Shown in pieces: positions 7,039 through 15,828 of a stretch of DNA of 15,924 nt. The stretch is from Bradyrhizobium sp. (lineage in GTDB: Bacteria; Pseudomonadota; Alphaproteobacteria; Rhizobiales; Xanthobacteraceae), in the NCBI GenBank assembly GCA_028290305.1, contig JAQGKC010000023.1:1-15924 (forward strand), read 5' to 3'. Each line of letters begins with the position of its first letter. Positions within the stretch are counted from its first letter, which is position 1. The notes under the pieces were generated by a model. The model worked only from the letters and a program-made list of their open reading frames with translations, ran no database searches and was not told where the DNA came from. The translations under genes were made by a program, and so were the position numbers.

Positions 7039-8583
7039 ATGGCGAGCACGCAGCCGAATGGCGCGGTCATCAATCGGCCGATGGTCACGGCAACCGTGAT
7101 GCTTGCGACGTTGATGCAGGCGCTCGACACCACGATCGCCAACGTCGCGCTGCCCTATATGCAGGGCAGCCTGTCAGCGACAAGCGACGAGATCAACTGG
7201 GTGCTGACGTCGTATATCGTGGCGGCTGCGATCATCACCCCGGCAACGGGCTGGCTCGAAGCGAGGTTCGGCCGCAAGCCTCTATTCCTGACGGCGGTGA
7301 TCGGCTTCATCGTGACATCGATGCTGTGTGGCGCCGCCGTATCGCTTACGCAGATCGTCGTCTTTCGTCTGCTGCAGGGCATTTTTGGCGCGCCGCTGGT
7401 GCCGTTGTCGCAATCCGTGCTGCTCGATGCCTATCCGCCCGAGCAGCAGGGCCGGGCGATGGCGGTGTTCGGGATCGGCGTGATGCTTGGACCAATTCTT
7501 GGACCGACACTCGGCGGCTGGCTCACGGATTCCTACAGCTGGCGCTGGGTATTCTACGTCAACTTGCCCTTTGGCGTGCTGTGCGCTCTCGGCATCCTGC
7601 TGTTTCTCGGACGGCGAGCCGATCGCCCCTTGGCTGGACGGCTTGACTGGCTGGGTTTCGCGACACTTGGGCTCGGCATAGGCGCACTGCAACTCTTCCT
7701 CGACCGTGGCGAGCGAATCGACTGGTTCGCTTCGCGTGAAATACAGATCGAGGCCGCGCTTTGCCTGCTCGGCTTCTACCTTTTTGCGGTCCACTCCTTG
7801 TCGGCGCCAGACCCGTTCATCGATCCCGCGCTGTTCCGCGATCGAAATTTCGTGATCGGCATCATCCTGATATTTATCGTCGGCCTGGTTCTGCTGGCCA
7901 CGCTGGCGATGTTGACGCCCTATCTTGAGAGTCTCATGAACTATCCCGTGCTGACGGCGGGCCTGGTTCTTGCGCCGCGCGGCGTCGGAACCATGGCGGC
8001 GATGGTGATGGTCGGGCAGCTCATGCGCTATATCGATCCGCGGCTCCTGATCGCCATCGGTCTTGGAACGACAGGGCTCGCGCTCCATCTGATGACAGGC
8101 TTCACACCTGACGTGTCTCAGGGCACCCTGGTCCGCACCGGTCTGATCCAGGGTTTCGGCATCGGCTGCGTCTTCGTGCCTTTGGGTACAGTCGCATTCG
8201 GCACGATTGCACCGGCGCTGCGCACGCAGGCAACCGGGCTGTTCAATCTGATGCGCAATATCGGGGCGAGCATCGGCATCTCAATCATGAGTTATCTGCT
8301 GGTGCGAAATTCGACCATTACGCAGGCCGCGCTCGTGGAGCACGTTACCCCATACCGTCAGGTGGTGCGCGACCACGCTCTCCAGCTCAGTCTCGCCACT
8401 TTTGGCGGACGGGCGGTGCTTGCCCAAACAGTGACCGCGCAGGCCGAAGCCGTCGCGTTCATCGACAATTTCAAGCTGATGATGTTCGTGTCGTTCCTGG
8501 CCATCCCGCTGGTGCTGCTGGTGCAACGTCCGCATCGATCGGCTGGCAAGGAAAGTCCGGCGGGCAGCCGTGCAACGACGTGA
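7039..8583 (+). CDS. DHA2-family MFS efflux transporter (EmrB/QacA type)
   Basis: Inner-membrane proton-drug antiporter of 514 residues with the hydrophobicity of a 14-helix DHA2 protein. Family marks are LDTTIANVALP in helix 1 (about 30-40), motif A GWLEARFGRKP in the first cytoplasmic loop (about 72-82), and motif C GIGVMLGPILGPTLGG in helix 5 (about 145-160). Its start lies 1 bp after the stop of the adaptor gene and its stop is followed within 30 bp by the PsiE-family gene, so all three are probably one transcript. The substrate cannot be told from sequence; the EmrAB family usually exports hydrophobic toxicants and fatty acids. Confidence 0.93.
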   Translation: MASTQPNGAVINRPMVTATVMLATLMQALDTTIANVALPYMQGSLSATSDEINWVLTSYIVAAAIITPATGWLEARFGRKPLFLTAVIGFIVTSMLCGAAVSLTQIVVFRLLQGIFGAPLVPLSQSVLLDAYPPEQQGRAMAVFGIGVMLGPILGPTLGGWLTDSYSWRWVFYVNLPFGVLCALGILLFLGRRADRPLAGRLDWLGFATLGLGIGALQLFLDRGERIDWFASREIQIEAALCLLGFYLFAVHSLSAPDPFIDPALFRDRNFVIGIILIFIVGLVLLATLAMLTPYLESLMNYPVLTAGLVLAPRGVGTMAAMVMVGQLMRYIDPRLLIAIGLGTTGLALHLMTGFTPDVSQGTLVRTGLIQGFGIGCVFVPLGTVAFGTIAPALRTQATGLFNLMRNIGASIGISIMSYLLVRNSTITQAALVEHVTPYRQVVRDHALQLSLATFGGRAVLAQTVTAQAEAVAFIDNFKLMMFVSFLAIPLVLLVQRPHRSAGKESPAGSRATT

Positions 8584-8609
8584 GGTCGCAGCGTTTGTCG
8601 GAGACATTG

Positions 8610-9083
8610 ATGCTCATCAGAGAAGAATCGAGAGATACCAGGCAGCAATTCATGCTGCTGTCGCTGTATCAGCGGTTCGAACACATCGTCGTGCTGTTCC
8701 TGACAGCATTGATCGCCGTCGTCATTGTTGCCGCCCTGTGGACGCTGAGCCTAAAGATTCTGTTCGGCCTGGTTCTGTCCGGAAGTCTCGACCCGTCCGA
8801 CTATTCGGCCTTCCAGGCCGTGTTCGGAATGATCCTTACGGTGATCATTGCACTCGAATTCAAGAAATCGTTGCTGGTGGTGGCCGAACGCCGCGACACC
8901 GTCGTCCAGATCCGCTCAGTCGTCATGATTGCACTGCTCGCCATCTGCCGAAAGGTCATCATTCTCGATCTCACCGAAACAGACGCGTTGCACATCCTGG
9001 CGTTCGCAGCCGCGATCTTCGCGCTCGGCATTGTCTATTGGCTGATTGGCAATCGCGATCAGCATGCCGATGAACCGGCCTGA
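8610..9083 (+). CDS. PsiE-family (phosphate-starvation-inducible E) membrane protein
   Basis: Small inner-membrane protein of 157 residues with four hydrophobic segments at about 24-47, 66-84, 100-116 and 123-143. The conserved PsiE core is visible: IIALEFKKSLL, then VVMIALLAICRKVIILDL. Biochemical function is unknown. Homologues are phosphate-starvation induced in E. coli, and psiE also occurs in the enterobacterial heat-resistance locus. The start at 8610 is preferred for its GGAG six bases upstream; a GTG at 8580 overlapping the transporter stop would add 10 residues. It is the third gene of the efflux operon and ends convergently with the PRC-barrel pseudogene. Confidence 0.85.
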   Translation: MLIREESRDTRQQFMLLSLYQRFEHIVVLFLTALIAVVIVAALWTLSLKILFGLVLSGSLDPSDYSAFQAVFGMILTVIIALEFKKSLLVVAERRDTVVQIRSVVMIALLAICRKVIILDLTETDALHILAFAAAIFALGIVYWLIGNRDQHADEPA

Positions 9084-9101
9084 GGACAGCGAACGCCTCG
9101 C

Positions 9102-9435
9102 TCATCGTTTGCTTTTGCTGATGAAAATCGGCAGCTTCGCCAACGCCGCGCGACTTGCGCCCCCGGCAGTATGATATTGCCGGAGGCATCGTCCAGCTTA
9201 AGGCTATTGAATGGAATGGCGATGAGTTCGCCGTTCAGCCGGCAAAGTCGCCGACGGCAAGGACGACGTAGTTATTGCCATCCTTGCCGAAAATGAAATC
9301 ATTGATTCTCCCGATTGTCTCTCCCTTTTCGTTGACCACTGCTTTAATTCGAGCGCACCCGCGCGATAGCCCCGTACGATTTTCCGTGGCCTGCATGGGC
9401 GCAAGTCCGATTTCCCGTCCCGCCGCGTGATGCAT
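9102..9435 (-). pseudogene. PRC-barrel domain protein, frameshifted
   Basis: Three successive reading frames together spell one PRC-barrel domain. Frame 1 gives VVNEKGETIGRINDFIFG then NNYVVLAVGDFAG and hits TGA at 9235-9237. A second frame gives RLNGELIAIPFNSLKLDD then ASGNIILPG. A third gives ASRAALAKLPIFISKSKR and ends at TGA 9102-9104. At least two single-base changes are needed, one in a G-run near 9170 (five G where six would keep frame), so sequencing error at homopolymers cannot be excluded. PRC-barrel proteins of this size in rhizobia are usually exported or membrane-associated stress proteins; no convincing signal peptide remains. Confidence 0.7.
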
Positions 9436-9507
9436 GCAGAGGGAGGAAACGACGAGTCTTATGCGAACGATCTTATCGACGCGTTTGTCCGATCGCGATC
9501 GGAGTTG

Positions 9508-9915
9508 CTAACGGGATGGCCGGTCAGAGCTATTCATGTTCGAACCGGTGGTGTTCGAGCCGTTCGTGGCGTCATCTGCGACAATCTCTGTCACGCGCTT
9601 GGTGTCGGGATCGATCAACACGATCCGGTCCGGCAATTTCACGAAAAGAAAGCTCTTCACCTGCGGAACCTGATCGGTAACGTTGTTCGGAAGGGATTGC
9701 GCCGTCATGGAATCCGGCAGCTTGTTGCCAACTTCAGGTTGCGGGCCGGCCGGCGCTTGCTGCGATGGCGAAGTTGAAAGCCCCTGGCTGACGGCCTGTT
9801 GCTGATTGGCCGTCAAGTCGGAATGCGCGCCGCTGGGCGCTTGCTGGGCGGCGGCAAAGCCGACATTGCCGAAGATCGCAGCCACAATTGCGCCGGCGCA
9901 AATAAGTTGATTCAT
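9508..9915 (-). CDS. Small exported DUF1236-like protein
   Basis: A 135-residue protein with a clear Sec signal peptide (MNQLICAGAIVAAIFGNVGF, cleavage likely after AAA at 21-23). A Gln/Pro/Ser-rich low-complexity linker follows at about 24-75, then a small C-terminal module NNVTDQVPQVKSFLFVKLPD-R-IVLIDPDTKRVTEIV. That module resembles the DUF1236 repeat of rhizobial periplasmic proteins, in which VP, a central aromatic stretch and the DP-T/R-V motif recur; the assignment is by pattern only. The tail is Asn/Ser-rich. The start has AGGAG 7 bp upstream. A longer frame to the right overlaps the protease gene and is not real. Probably its own transcription unit, with an operator-like site 99 bp upstream. 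Confidence 0.8.
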   Translation of the reverse strand: MNQLICAGAIVAAIFGNVGFAAAQQAPSGAHSDLTANQQQAVSQGLSTSPSQQAPAGPQPEVGNKLPDSMTAQSLPNNVTDQVPQVKSFLFVKLPDRIVLIDPDTKRVTEIVADDATNGSNTTGSNMNSSDRPSR

Positions 9916-10014
9916 GTTACTCTCCTGATCAGTTGAGGGATACCTATCGCGGCGATGCGTCAGGCCGATCGATTGGTTGCCTGGCCTTGATAAGCCTTCA
10001 AGACACCGGATGCT

Positions 10015-10028
10015 TTGATCGCCGTCAG
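10015..10028 (-). promoter_or_regulatory. FNR/FixK-type operator with one mismatch, upstream of DUF1236-like gene
   Basis: On the plus strand TTGAT-CGCC-GTCAG, with only the last base off consensus. On the minus strand TATCAA lies 23-28 bp beyond it, a fair -10 at the class II distance. The predicted leader is about 65 nt. Confidence 0.45.
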
Positions 10029-10088
10029 CATCGCCGGAAGATAGCGAAATCTGTTTCGCGGCTAGAATGTGCAGGACCAGAATTCCCA

Positions 10089-10934
10089 TCAAGCCGAATC
10101 GACCTGGGTCCCTCCTGCCGATCGCCGCTCTACCGGCAGATATTCCACACCGCCGCCGCCCTGCATGCGAACGGGCTGCGGATAGAGGGTCAGGAGTTGA
10201 AGAACATCGTCCGGCATATTGGTGCTGACCGGCAAGCCAATCGACTTTCCAGTCGAAGCCCATATTGGATAGTCGTGGGTCCATATCCCGGTAGCGAGTT
10301 TTTCGGCAAGAGCGGTGGCCTGCTCGGCCGACAGGCGACGGGTCAACAGTTCGCCTGCGGCCTGCTTGACTTGGGTAACGGCTTTGCGTCCCACATCGGC
10401 CATGACGAGCGTCCGATCGTCGACTTTTGCCACAGGCTTCTGCTCGACGACCTTGATGAGCGAGGCCGCTGGCGAATCTCCGAGCTGAGGGTCGATCGGG
10501 CCCAATACGGAATGCTCGCACATAACGATTTCGTCGGCTGCTAGCGCAATCAGCGTGCCGCCCGACATGGCGTAATGGGGTACGAACACCGTGACCTTGC
10601 CCTTGTGCTCACGGACTGCCTTCGCGATTTGCAAGGCTGCCAGCACCAGACCGCCGGGCGTGTGCAGCACGAGATCAATCGGCACGTCGACGTCAGTCAT
10701 CTGGATGGCGCGCAGAACCTCCTCGGAATCGTTGATGTCGATGTAACGCGCAATCGGAAAGCCGAGCAGCCGCATGGTCTCCTGCCGGTGCACCAGCAGG
10801 ATCACCCGCGACTTTCGCTCACGCTCGAGTTGCGAAATCTTGCGCATCCGCATGGCCTCGAGCATCTTCTGCCGCAACATCGGCTGGATCGCCGAGAACA
10901 TGAAGAATAACCAGAAAAGGTCACCGATCGACAT
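10089..10934 (-). CDS. Membrane-anchored Clp-fold serine protease, SDH family (PF01972-like)
   Basis: Predicted peptidase of the serine-dehydrogenase-proteinase family, related in fold to SppA and ClpP; 281 residues. An N-terminal hydrophobic segment (residues 3-19) is followed by a basic helix (21-42), so the catalytic domain probably faces the cytosol. The fold's marks are LVLHTPGG (88-95, oxyanion region), AMSGGT with the presumed nucleophile Ser124, and LGPIDPQLGD (144-153). The rest is helical. AGGAGGG sits just upstream of the ATG. It follows the exported Cys-containing protein by 46 bp on the same strand, so they are probably co-transcribed. Substrates are unknown; a role in membrane or protein quality control is inference from family and context. 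Confidence 0.9.
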   Translation of the reverse strand: MSIGDLFWLFFMFSAIQPMLRQKMLEAMRMRKISQLERERKSRVILLVHRQETMRLLGFPIARYIDINDSEEVLRAIQMTDVDVPIDLVLHTPGGLVLAALQIAKAVREHKGKVTVFVPHYAMSGGTLIALAADEIVMCEHSVLGPIDPQLGDSPAASLIKVVEQKPVAKVDDRTLVMADVGRKAVTQVKQAAGELLTRRLSAEQATALAEKLATGIWTHDYPIWASTGKSIGLPVSTNMPDDVLQLLTLYPQPVRMQGGGGVEYLPVERRSAGGTQVDSA

Positions 10935-10980
10935 GGAACCCTCCTATGACATGACACCTCGTGTTCGCCCTGCGTTGAAA

Positions 10981-11388
10981 TCACGGCAAAGTAAGCTTGA
11001 CACAGGCCCCCGCGTGGCGCACCGCGCAGAACTGAATCGCGCCGGAAGTCGGTTCGATGAACCAGATCACGGGAAGAAATGCGCTGATCGAGGCAGTCCC
11101 GTTCACCGGTCTGGCATTATAGGTTTCGCTGAGTGAGGGTCGCCCGATGTCAGCCGGCAGCGCCAGACAGTCGCCGTGATTTGCGGTCATGTCGCGAAAA
11201 TCGTATCGCGCTGTGCAGATCCAGAACTGGCTGTTCTTCTTGTCTACGACATAGGCCGACGTCGTGCGGTTTGTTGCGCTCTGCCGTACGTCCGGCTCGG
11301 GAAATAATTCATACCGAGTGGTTCGGGCGAAGGCCGGCGATCCCAGGAGAAGGATCAAGGCAGGTATGCTCCTCGCTCCGGGCAGCAT
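10981..11388 (-). CDS. Small exported protein with four cysteines, unknown function
   Basis: A 135-residue protein that I do not recognise. It has a short signal peptide (MLPGARSIPALILLLGSPAF, cleavage likely after AFA at 19-21), and the mature part contains Cys58, Cys74, Cys121 and Cys129, enough for two disulphides. The C-terminus is beta-like (ISAFLPVIWFIEPTSGAIQF). GGAG lies 9 bp upstream of ATG 11388, so I prefer it to the longer frame reaching 11535, which would run through two operator-like sites. It is first in a likely operon with the Clp-fold protease. It could be a periplasmic partner or substrate of stress proteolysis, but nothing in the sequence shows that. Confidence 0.7.
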   Translation of the reverse strand: MLPGARSIPALILLLGSPAFARTTRYELFPEPDVRQSATNRTTSAYVVDKKNSQFWICTARYDFRDMTANHGDCLALPADIGRPSLSETYNARPVNGTASISAFLPVIWFIEPTSGAIQFCAVRHAGACVKLTLP

Positions 11389-11466
11389 TGGGATATTCTC
11401 CGGTACGCATGTGATCCCGCTCGGGATTCGCTTCGGCAGCATTTGAACGCTGCCGCCCGACGCGCC

Positions 11467-11480
11467 ATGATCGTCGTCAA
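11467..11480 (-). promoter_or_regulatory. FNR/FixK-type operator with one mismatch, upstream of exported protein and protease
   Basis: ATGAT-CGTC-GTCAA on the plus strand, with only the first base off consensus. It lies 78 bp upstream of the ATG at 11388. A weak AATGCT lies 24-29 bp beyond it on the minus strand. It forms a divergent pair with the perfect box at 11522. Confidence 0.42.
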
Positions 11481-11521
11481 CATTTTCGCGCTGCAAAAAC
11501 CGGGTGATCGGTTCCGAAAAG

Positions 11522-11535
11522 TTGATTTCGGTCAA
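11522..11535 (+). promoter_or_regulatory. Perfect FNR/FixK-type operator, upstream of the thioredoxin pseudogene
   Basis: TTGAT-TTCG-GTCAA, a full match, 56 bp upstream of the thioredoxin ATG. CATCGT at 11558-11563 is a modest -10 at the class II distance. The promoter looks intact although the gene behind it is not. Confidence 0.68.
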
Positions 11536-11591
11536 GTTGTCTCCTCAGGCCCAGCGTCATCGTGCTGTATCGGAGGTTCTCCGGAGTACAC

Positions 11592-12015
11592 ATGGCCGAC
11601 GCGCTGAACATTGTTTGCCCGCATTGCGACCGATCAATCGTGTGCCGAGCGAACGGCTACGCCAGCGCGCCACGTGCGGGTCCTGCCATCGGCCGCTGTA
11701 CGAGGGGGGCTGTGCTGAACAGCGCCGCGCGCTTCTACAAGCACGCCAACCACAGCGATATTCCGCTGCTCGTCGATTTCTGGGTGGATGGCGCCGATCT
11801 TCGAACAGGCGGCAACCGAACTCGAGCCTGACGTGCGGCCGGTCAAGGTGGACAGCGATGCGGTGCCGGAACTGCTGCAGCGCTTCTCGATACAGAGCAT
11901 ACCGACGCTGATGCTCGTACACCGTGGCCGGAGATTGCGCGGAGGTCAGGAGTGATGCCGCTGCCTCAGTTGCTGGCGTGGACCCGCGAGCATGTCGAAC
12001 GCGTCAAGGCATGAC
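11592..12015 (+). pseudogene. Thioredoxin 2 (TrxC-like) pseudogene, active site deleted
   Basis: Pieces in different frames add up to a zinc-ribbon thioredoxin. MADALNIVCPHCDR is followed after a frameshift by NRVPSERLRQRATCGSCHRP and LYEG, giving the two CxxC zinc pairs. After another shift comes AVLNSAARFYKHANHSDIPL then LVDFW, then MAPIFEQAATELEPDV and VPELLQRFSIQSIPTLMLVH. A final single-base loss near 11930 precedes SGVMPLPQLLAWTREHVERV and TGA 12013-12015. Between LVDFW and MAPIF the family has the redox motif WCGPCK; here only VDG/GAD-like bases remain, so the catalytic CGPC is gone. Multiple shifts plus this deletion make it non-functional. The operator and start are preserved. Confidence 0.88.
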
Positions 12016-12039
12016 AGGACGTCGGTCGATCTGGTTCGA

Positions 12040-12267
12040 TCATTTCCTGACTAATCTGGCTATCCACCCCTTATTAAAGCTCTTGCGGTTCGTTCGTCCG
12101 TCCGGGAGGTGAACGACGAGTTCGGCTTCGCGCGCTTGCGCGATTGCCTGAGCGACCTGTTCGGCGTCTTCCCTCGTGGGATAATGGCCGAACTCGTGCC
12201 CGAAGTCGCCGCGCACCACCCAATCGTCAAAACTGTCGTCCGGAACAACGTGAACAGCGGTTGCCAT
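12040..12267 (-). CDS. DUF2188 domain protein
   Basis: A soluble 75-residue protein. The DUF2188 pattern is clear: HVVPDDSFDDWVVRGDFG near the N-terminus, then EDAEQVAQAIAQAREAELVV and HLPDGR followed by NRKSFNKG. Function of the family is unknown; members are short stand-alone proteins often found among stress genes. The ATG has GGAG 8 bp upstream. A longer frame to the right runs through fragments of other genes and is rejected. It is convergent with the thioredoxin pseudogene and has an operator-like site 54 bp upstream. Confidence 0.82.
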   Translation of the reverse strand: MATAVHVVPDDSFDDWVVRGDFGHEFGHYPTREDAEQVAQAIAQAREAELVVHLPDGRTNRKSFNKGWIARLVRK

Positions 12268-12321
12268 CGCCTGAACTCCACACCAATGGCGACGATTGTC
12301 GGATGATCCGGGGAGGGTGCC

Positions 12322-12335
12322 GTGACGGCGATCAA
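12322..12335. promoter_or_regulatory. FNR/FixK-type operator with one mismatch, between DUF2188 gene and a small plus-strand frame
   Basis: GTGAC-GGCG-ATCAA, with only the first base off consensus. Leftwards GACAAT (minus strand, 12295-12300) lies 22-27 bp beyond it, giving a 20-nt leader for DUF2188. Rightwards GAGAAT (12357-12362) is equally well placed, so it may work in both directions. Confidence 0.48.
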
Positions 12336-12418
12336 TTTTTCCACTGAGGAAATCGGGAGAATCAGCCGTCAATTGGAGTCCGGCCCATCCGCGGCAACAT
12401 CGTGCCAGGGAGACCGAC

Positions 12419-12511
12419 ATGCGCGCCTTCAAGATGACCAATGGTGGCCCGAAAAACCTGCAAACCCGCGCTGGCAGCGGTGCTTCCGCATTCTTCGACC
12501 TGCCGACGTAG
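12419..12511 (+). CDS. Possible 30-residue small protein
   Basis: An ATG with AGGGAGA 5 bp upstream opens a 30-codon frame (MRAFKMTNGGPKNLQTRAGS then GASAFFDLPT, TAG). It lies 83 bp beyond an operator-like site that has a plausible -10 in this direction, and before the usp fragment. I know no family for it; it may be a remnant or a chance frame. Confidence 0.3.
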   Translation: MRAFKMTNGGPKNLQTRAGSGASAFFDLPT

Positions 12512-12568
12512 AGCCGTTCGATCGGTGACGCGGACCAACCATCGCGGCGTTTGTCGTCGAGCCAGGAG

Positions 12569-12631
12569 ATGACAATGATCAGGGACGTGATGGTTTGGCT
12601 GGACGGGGGCGTCTCCGATGACACGAAATGA
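12569..12631 (+). pseudogene. 5' fragment of a second universal stress protein gene
   Basis: The 20 codons read MTMIRDVMVWLDGGVSDDTK and then TGA. They align without gaps to the N-terminus of the Usp at 3454 (TIKDVMVRLDGTSGDDARL). AGGAG precedes the first ATG directly and the second ATG by 6 bp, so the original start was probably the second. Nothing Usp-like follows the stop; the sequence changes to an efflux-adaptor fragment on the opposite strand. Confidence 0.75.
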
Positions 12632-12898
12632 CCGCCGTTGCCGTCAATTTGACTGCGCACCGCGATCGTATTCCAGGCTTGTACGGTGCCTGGAGCGGAT
12701 AGATAGATCGGCACATCTTGTGTCCGGGCTTACGCCACCCGTGACCGGAATTACGGGCGAGGGACTACGGGCGGAAGCTGTGTCGGGGGCCGCTCGATGC
12801 CAGATCCCGGCTGCGGCTGCGCGGGCGAGAACCAGAATTCCCGCCAACCAGGGCCAATGCCCGCGTGACTTTGCGCCGATGTGGTCAACGGTCATCAT
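12632..12898 (-). pseudogene. 5' fragment of an RND efflux periplasmic adaptor (MdtA-like), frameshifted
   Basis: On the minus strand ATG 12896-12898 opens [17 protein letters not shown] then [20 protein letters not shown], a short cytoplasmic end and single membrane anchor. A Pro/Ser linker ending [10 protein letters not shown] follows. One base too many in a C-run near 12727 (AGCCCGG instead of AGCCGG) shifts the frame; correcting it continues with RTQDVPIYLSAPGTVQAWNT then IAVRSQIDG, the hallmark start of the MdtA/AcrA family core. Homology stops there at the usp fragment. Full adaptors are about 380-420 residues, so roughly four fifths of the gene and its RND pump partners are absent. Confidence 0.78.
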
Positions 12899-12928
12899 CG
12901 TCCAATACGCGAGACATCGGATTTCGCA

Positions 12929-12942
12929 TTGACCGCCGTCAA
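12929..12942 (+). promoter_or_regulatory. Perfect FNR/FixK-type operator, upstream of the PRTase-esterase gene
   Basis: TTGAC-CGCC-GTCAA, a full match. CACAAT at 12965-12970 lies exactly 23-28 bp beyond it, and the predicted start near 12977 leaves a 29-nt leader. It could also have driven the divergent efflux-adaptor fragment. Confidence 0.75.
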
Positions 12943-13005
12943 GGACGTGAATGGCCTTGCGCGGCACAATCTGGATCGGCTGCCTTCAAAAGGGGAGGAC
13001 GAGAC

Positions 13006-15033
<2,028 letters not shown>

Positions 15034-15136
15034 GTAAGGAAGCGCACCCGTCAAGAGAACAACAACGAAGAGCGCGCGCCGGCAGGTGCCAGGATCAGTG
15101 CTGGCGCCGCCCCATACCTGAGAAGGAAAACATGCA

Positions 15137-15808
15137 ATGAACCATTCTGTAGCTCAAACGGCAGAAGACCAACTGGTCAAGGTCCCGGCCGGCTCGGTAA
15201 CGCTCGAAGGCAATCTAAGCCTGCCGGAGCAATCCCGGGGGATCGTGCTCTTCGCGCACGGAAGCGGCAGCAGTCGGCACAGTCCCCGCAATCGATATGT
15301 GGCACGCGTGCTCAACGAGGCCAAACTGGCGACCCTGCTGATCGACCTTCTGACGCTGCACGAAGAAGTAATCGACGCGCGTACGGCCCAGTTACGCTTC
15401 GACATCGATCTGCTCGCCGAAAGGCTCATCGACGCAACCGACTGGCTCGCCCAGTTCCCCGATACCAAGTACCTTCGGATTGGCTACTTCGGTGCCAGCA
15501 CCGGCGCCGCTGCGGCGCTGGCGGCGGCCGCCGTGCGCGCCGATGCGGTCCGCGTGATCGTCTCGCGTGGCGGCCGTCCCGATCTGGCCGCCACGGCCTT
15601 GACGCACGTTCAGGCTCCCACGCTGCTGATTGTCGGAGAAAACGACGACCAGGTCCTTCAGCTGAACCGGCAAGCGCTTGCGCAGCTGCGCTGCGAAAAG
15701 CGGCTGATGATCGTGCCTGGAGCATCGCACCTGTTCGAAGAACCGGGAGCGCTGGACGAAGTGGCGCGGTTGGCGCGAGACTGGTTCCGTCGCCATCTCG
15801 ACGCCTAA
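15137..15808 (+). CDS. Alpha/beta hydrolase, dienelactone-hydrolase-like
   Basis: A soluble 223-residue alpha/beta hydrolase without signal peptide. Visible parts are the oxyanion-side loop VLFAHGSGSSRHSPRNR (37-53), the nucleophile elbow GASTG (119-123, Ser121), an acidic residue in VGENDDQV (D170 or D171), and the catalytic His in GASHLFEE (His198). Substrate is unknown. A domain of this kind is fused to a phosphoribosyltransferase in some actinobacteria (Rv0571c), so its place directly after a PRTase fusion suggests a functional link. AAGGA lies about 9 bp upstream of the ATG. No operator is visible in the 103-bp gap, so it probably shares the transcript of the preceding gene. Confidence 0.92.
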   Translation: MNHSVAQTAEDQLVKVPAGSVTLEGNLSLPEQSRGIVLFAHGSGSSRHSPRNRYVARVLNEAKLATLLIDLLTLHEEVIDARTAQLRFDIDLLAERLIDATDWLAQFPDTKYLRIGYFGASTGAAAALAAAAVRADAVRVIVSRGGRPDLAATALTHVQAPTLLIVGENDDQVLQLNRQALAQLRCEKRLMIVPGASHLFEEPGALDEVARLARDWFRRHLDA

Positions 15809-15828
15809 GCTGTCCCTGGAGATAGCCC

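Noticed and set aside
8607..8620. TTGAT-GCTC-ATCAG, a one-mismatch FNR-like site
   Set aside because: It overlaps the start codon of the PsiE-family gene inside an apparent operon, where an activator site would not work; the match is likely coincidence with coding bases.
9981..10001. TTGA and TCAA half-sites near 9987-10000
   Set aside because: The half-sites are separated by seven bases instead of six, which breaks FNR/FixK symmetry; the site at 10015 is better spaced.
9916..10521. N-terminal extension of the DUF1236-like gene
   Set aside because: It would overlap the Clp-fold protease in another frame and place the clear signal peptide in the middle of the protein.
12040..12714. A single 224-codon minus-strand gene
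   Set aside because: It is a chance join of the MdtA-like fragment, antisense usp and intergenic DNA, and the DUF2188 gene; the DUF2188 protein has its own start and ribosome site at 12267.
12865..13005. N-terminal extension of the PRTase-esterase protein
   Set aside because: It would include the perfect operator at 12929-12942 and its -10 element; ATG 13006 has an excellent ribosome site and starts the domain properly.
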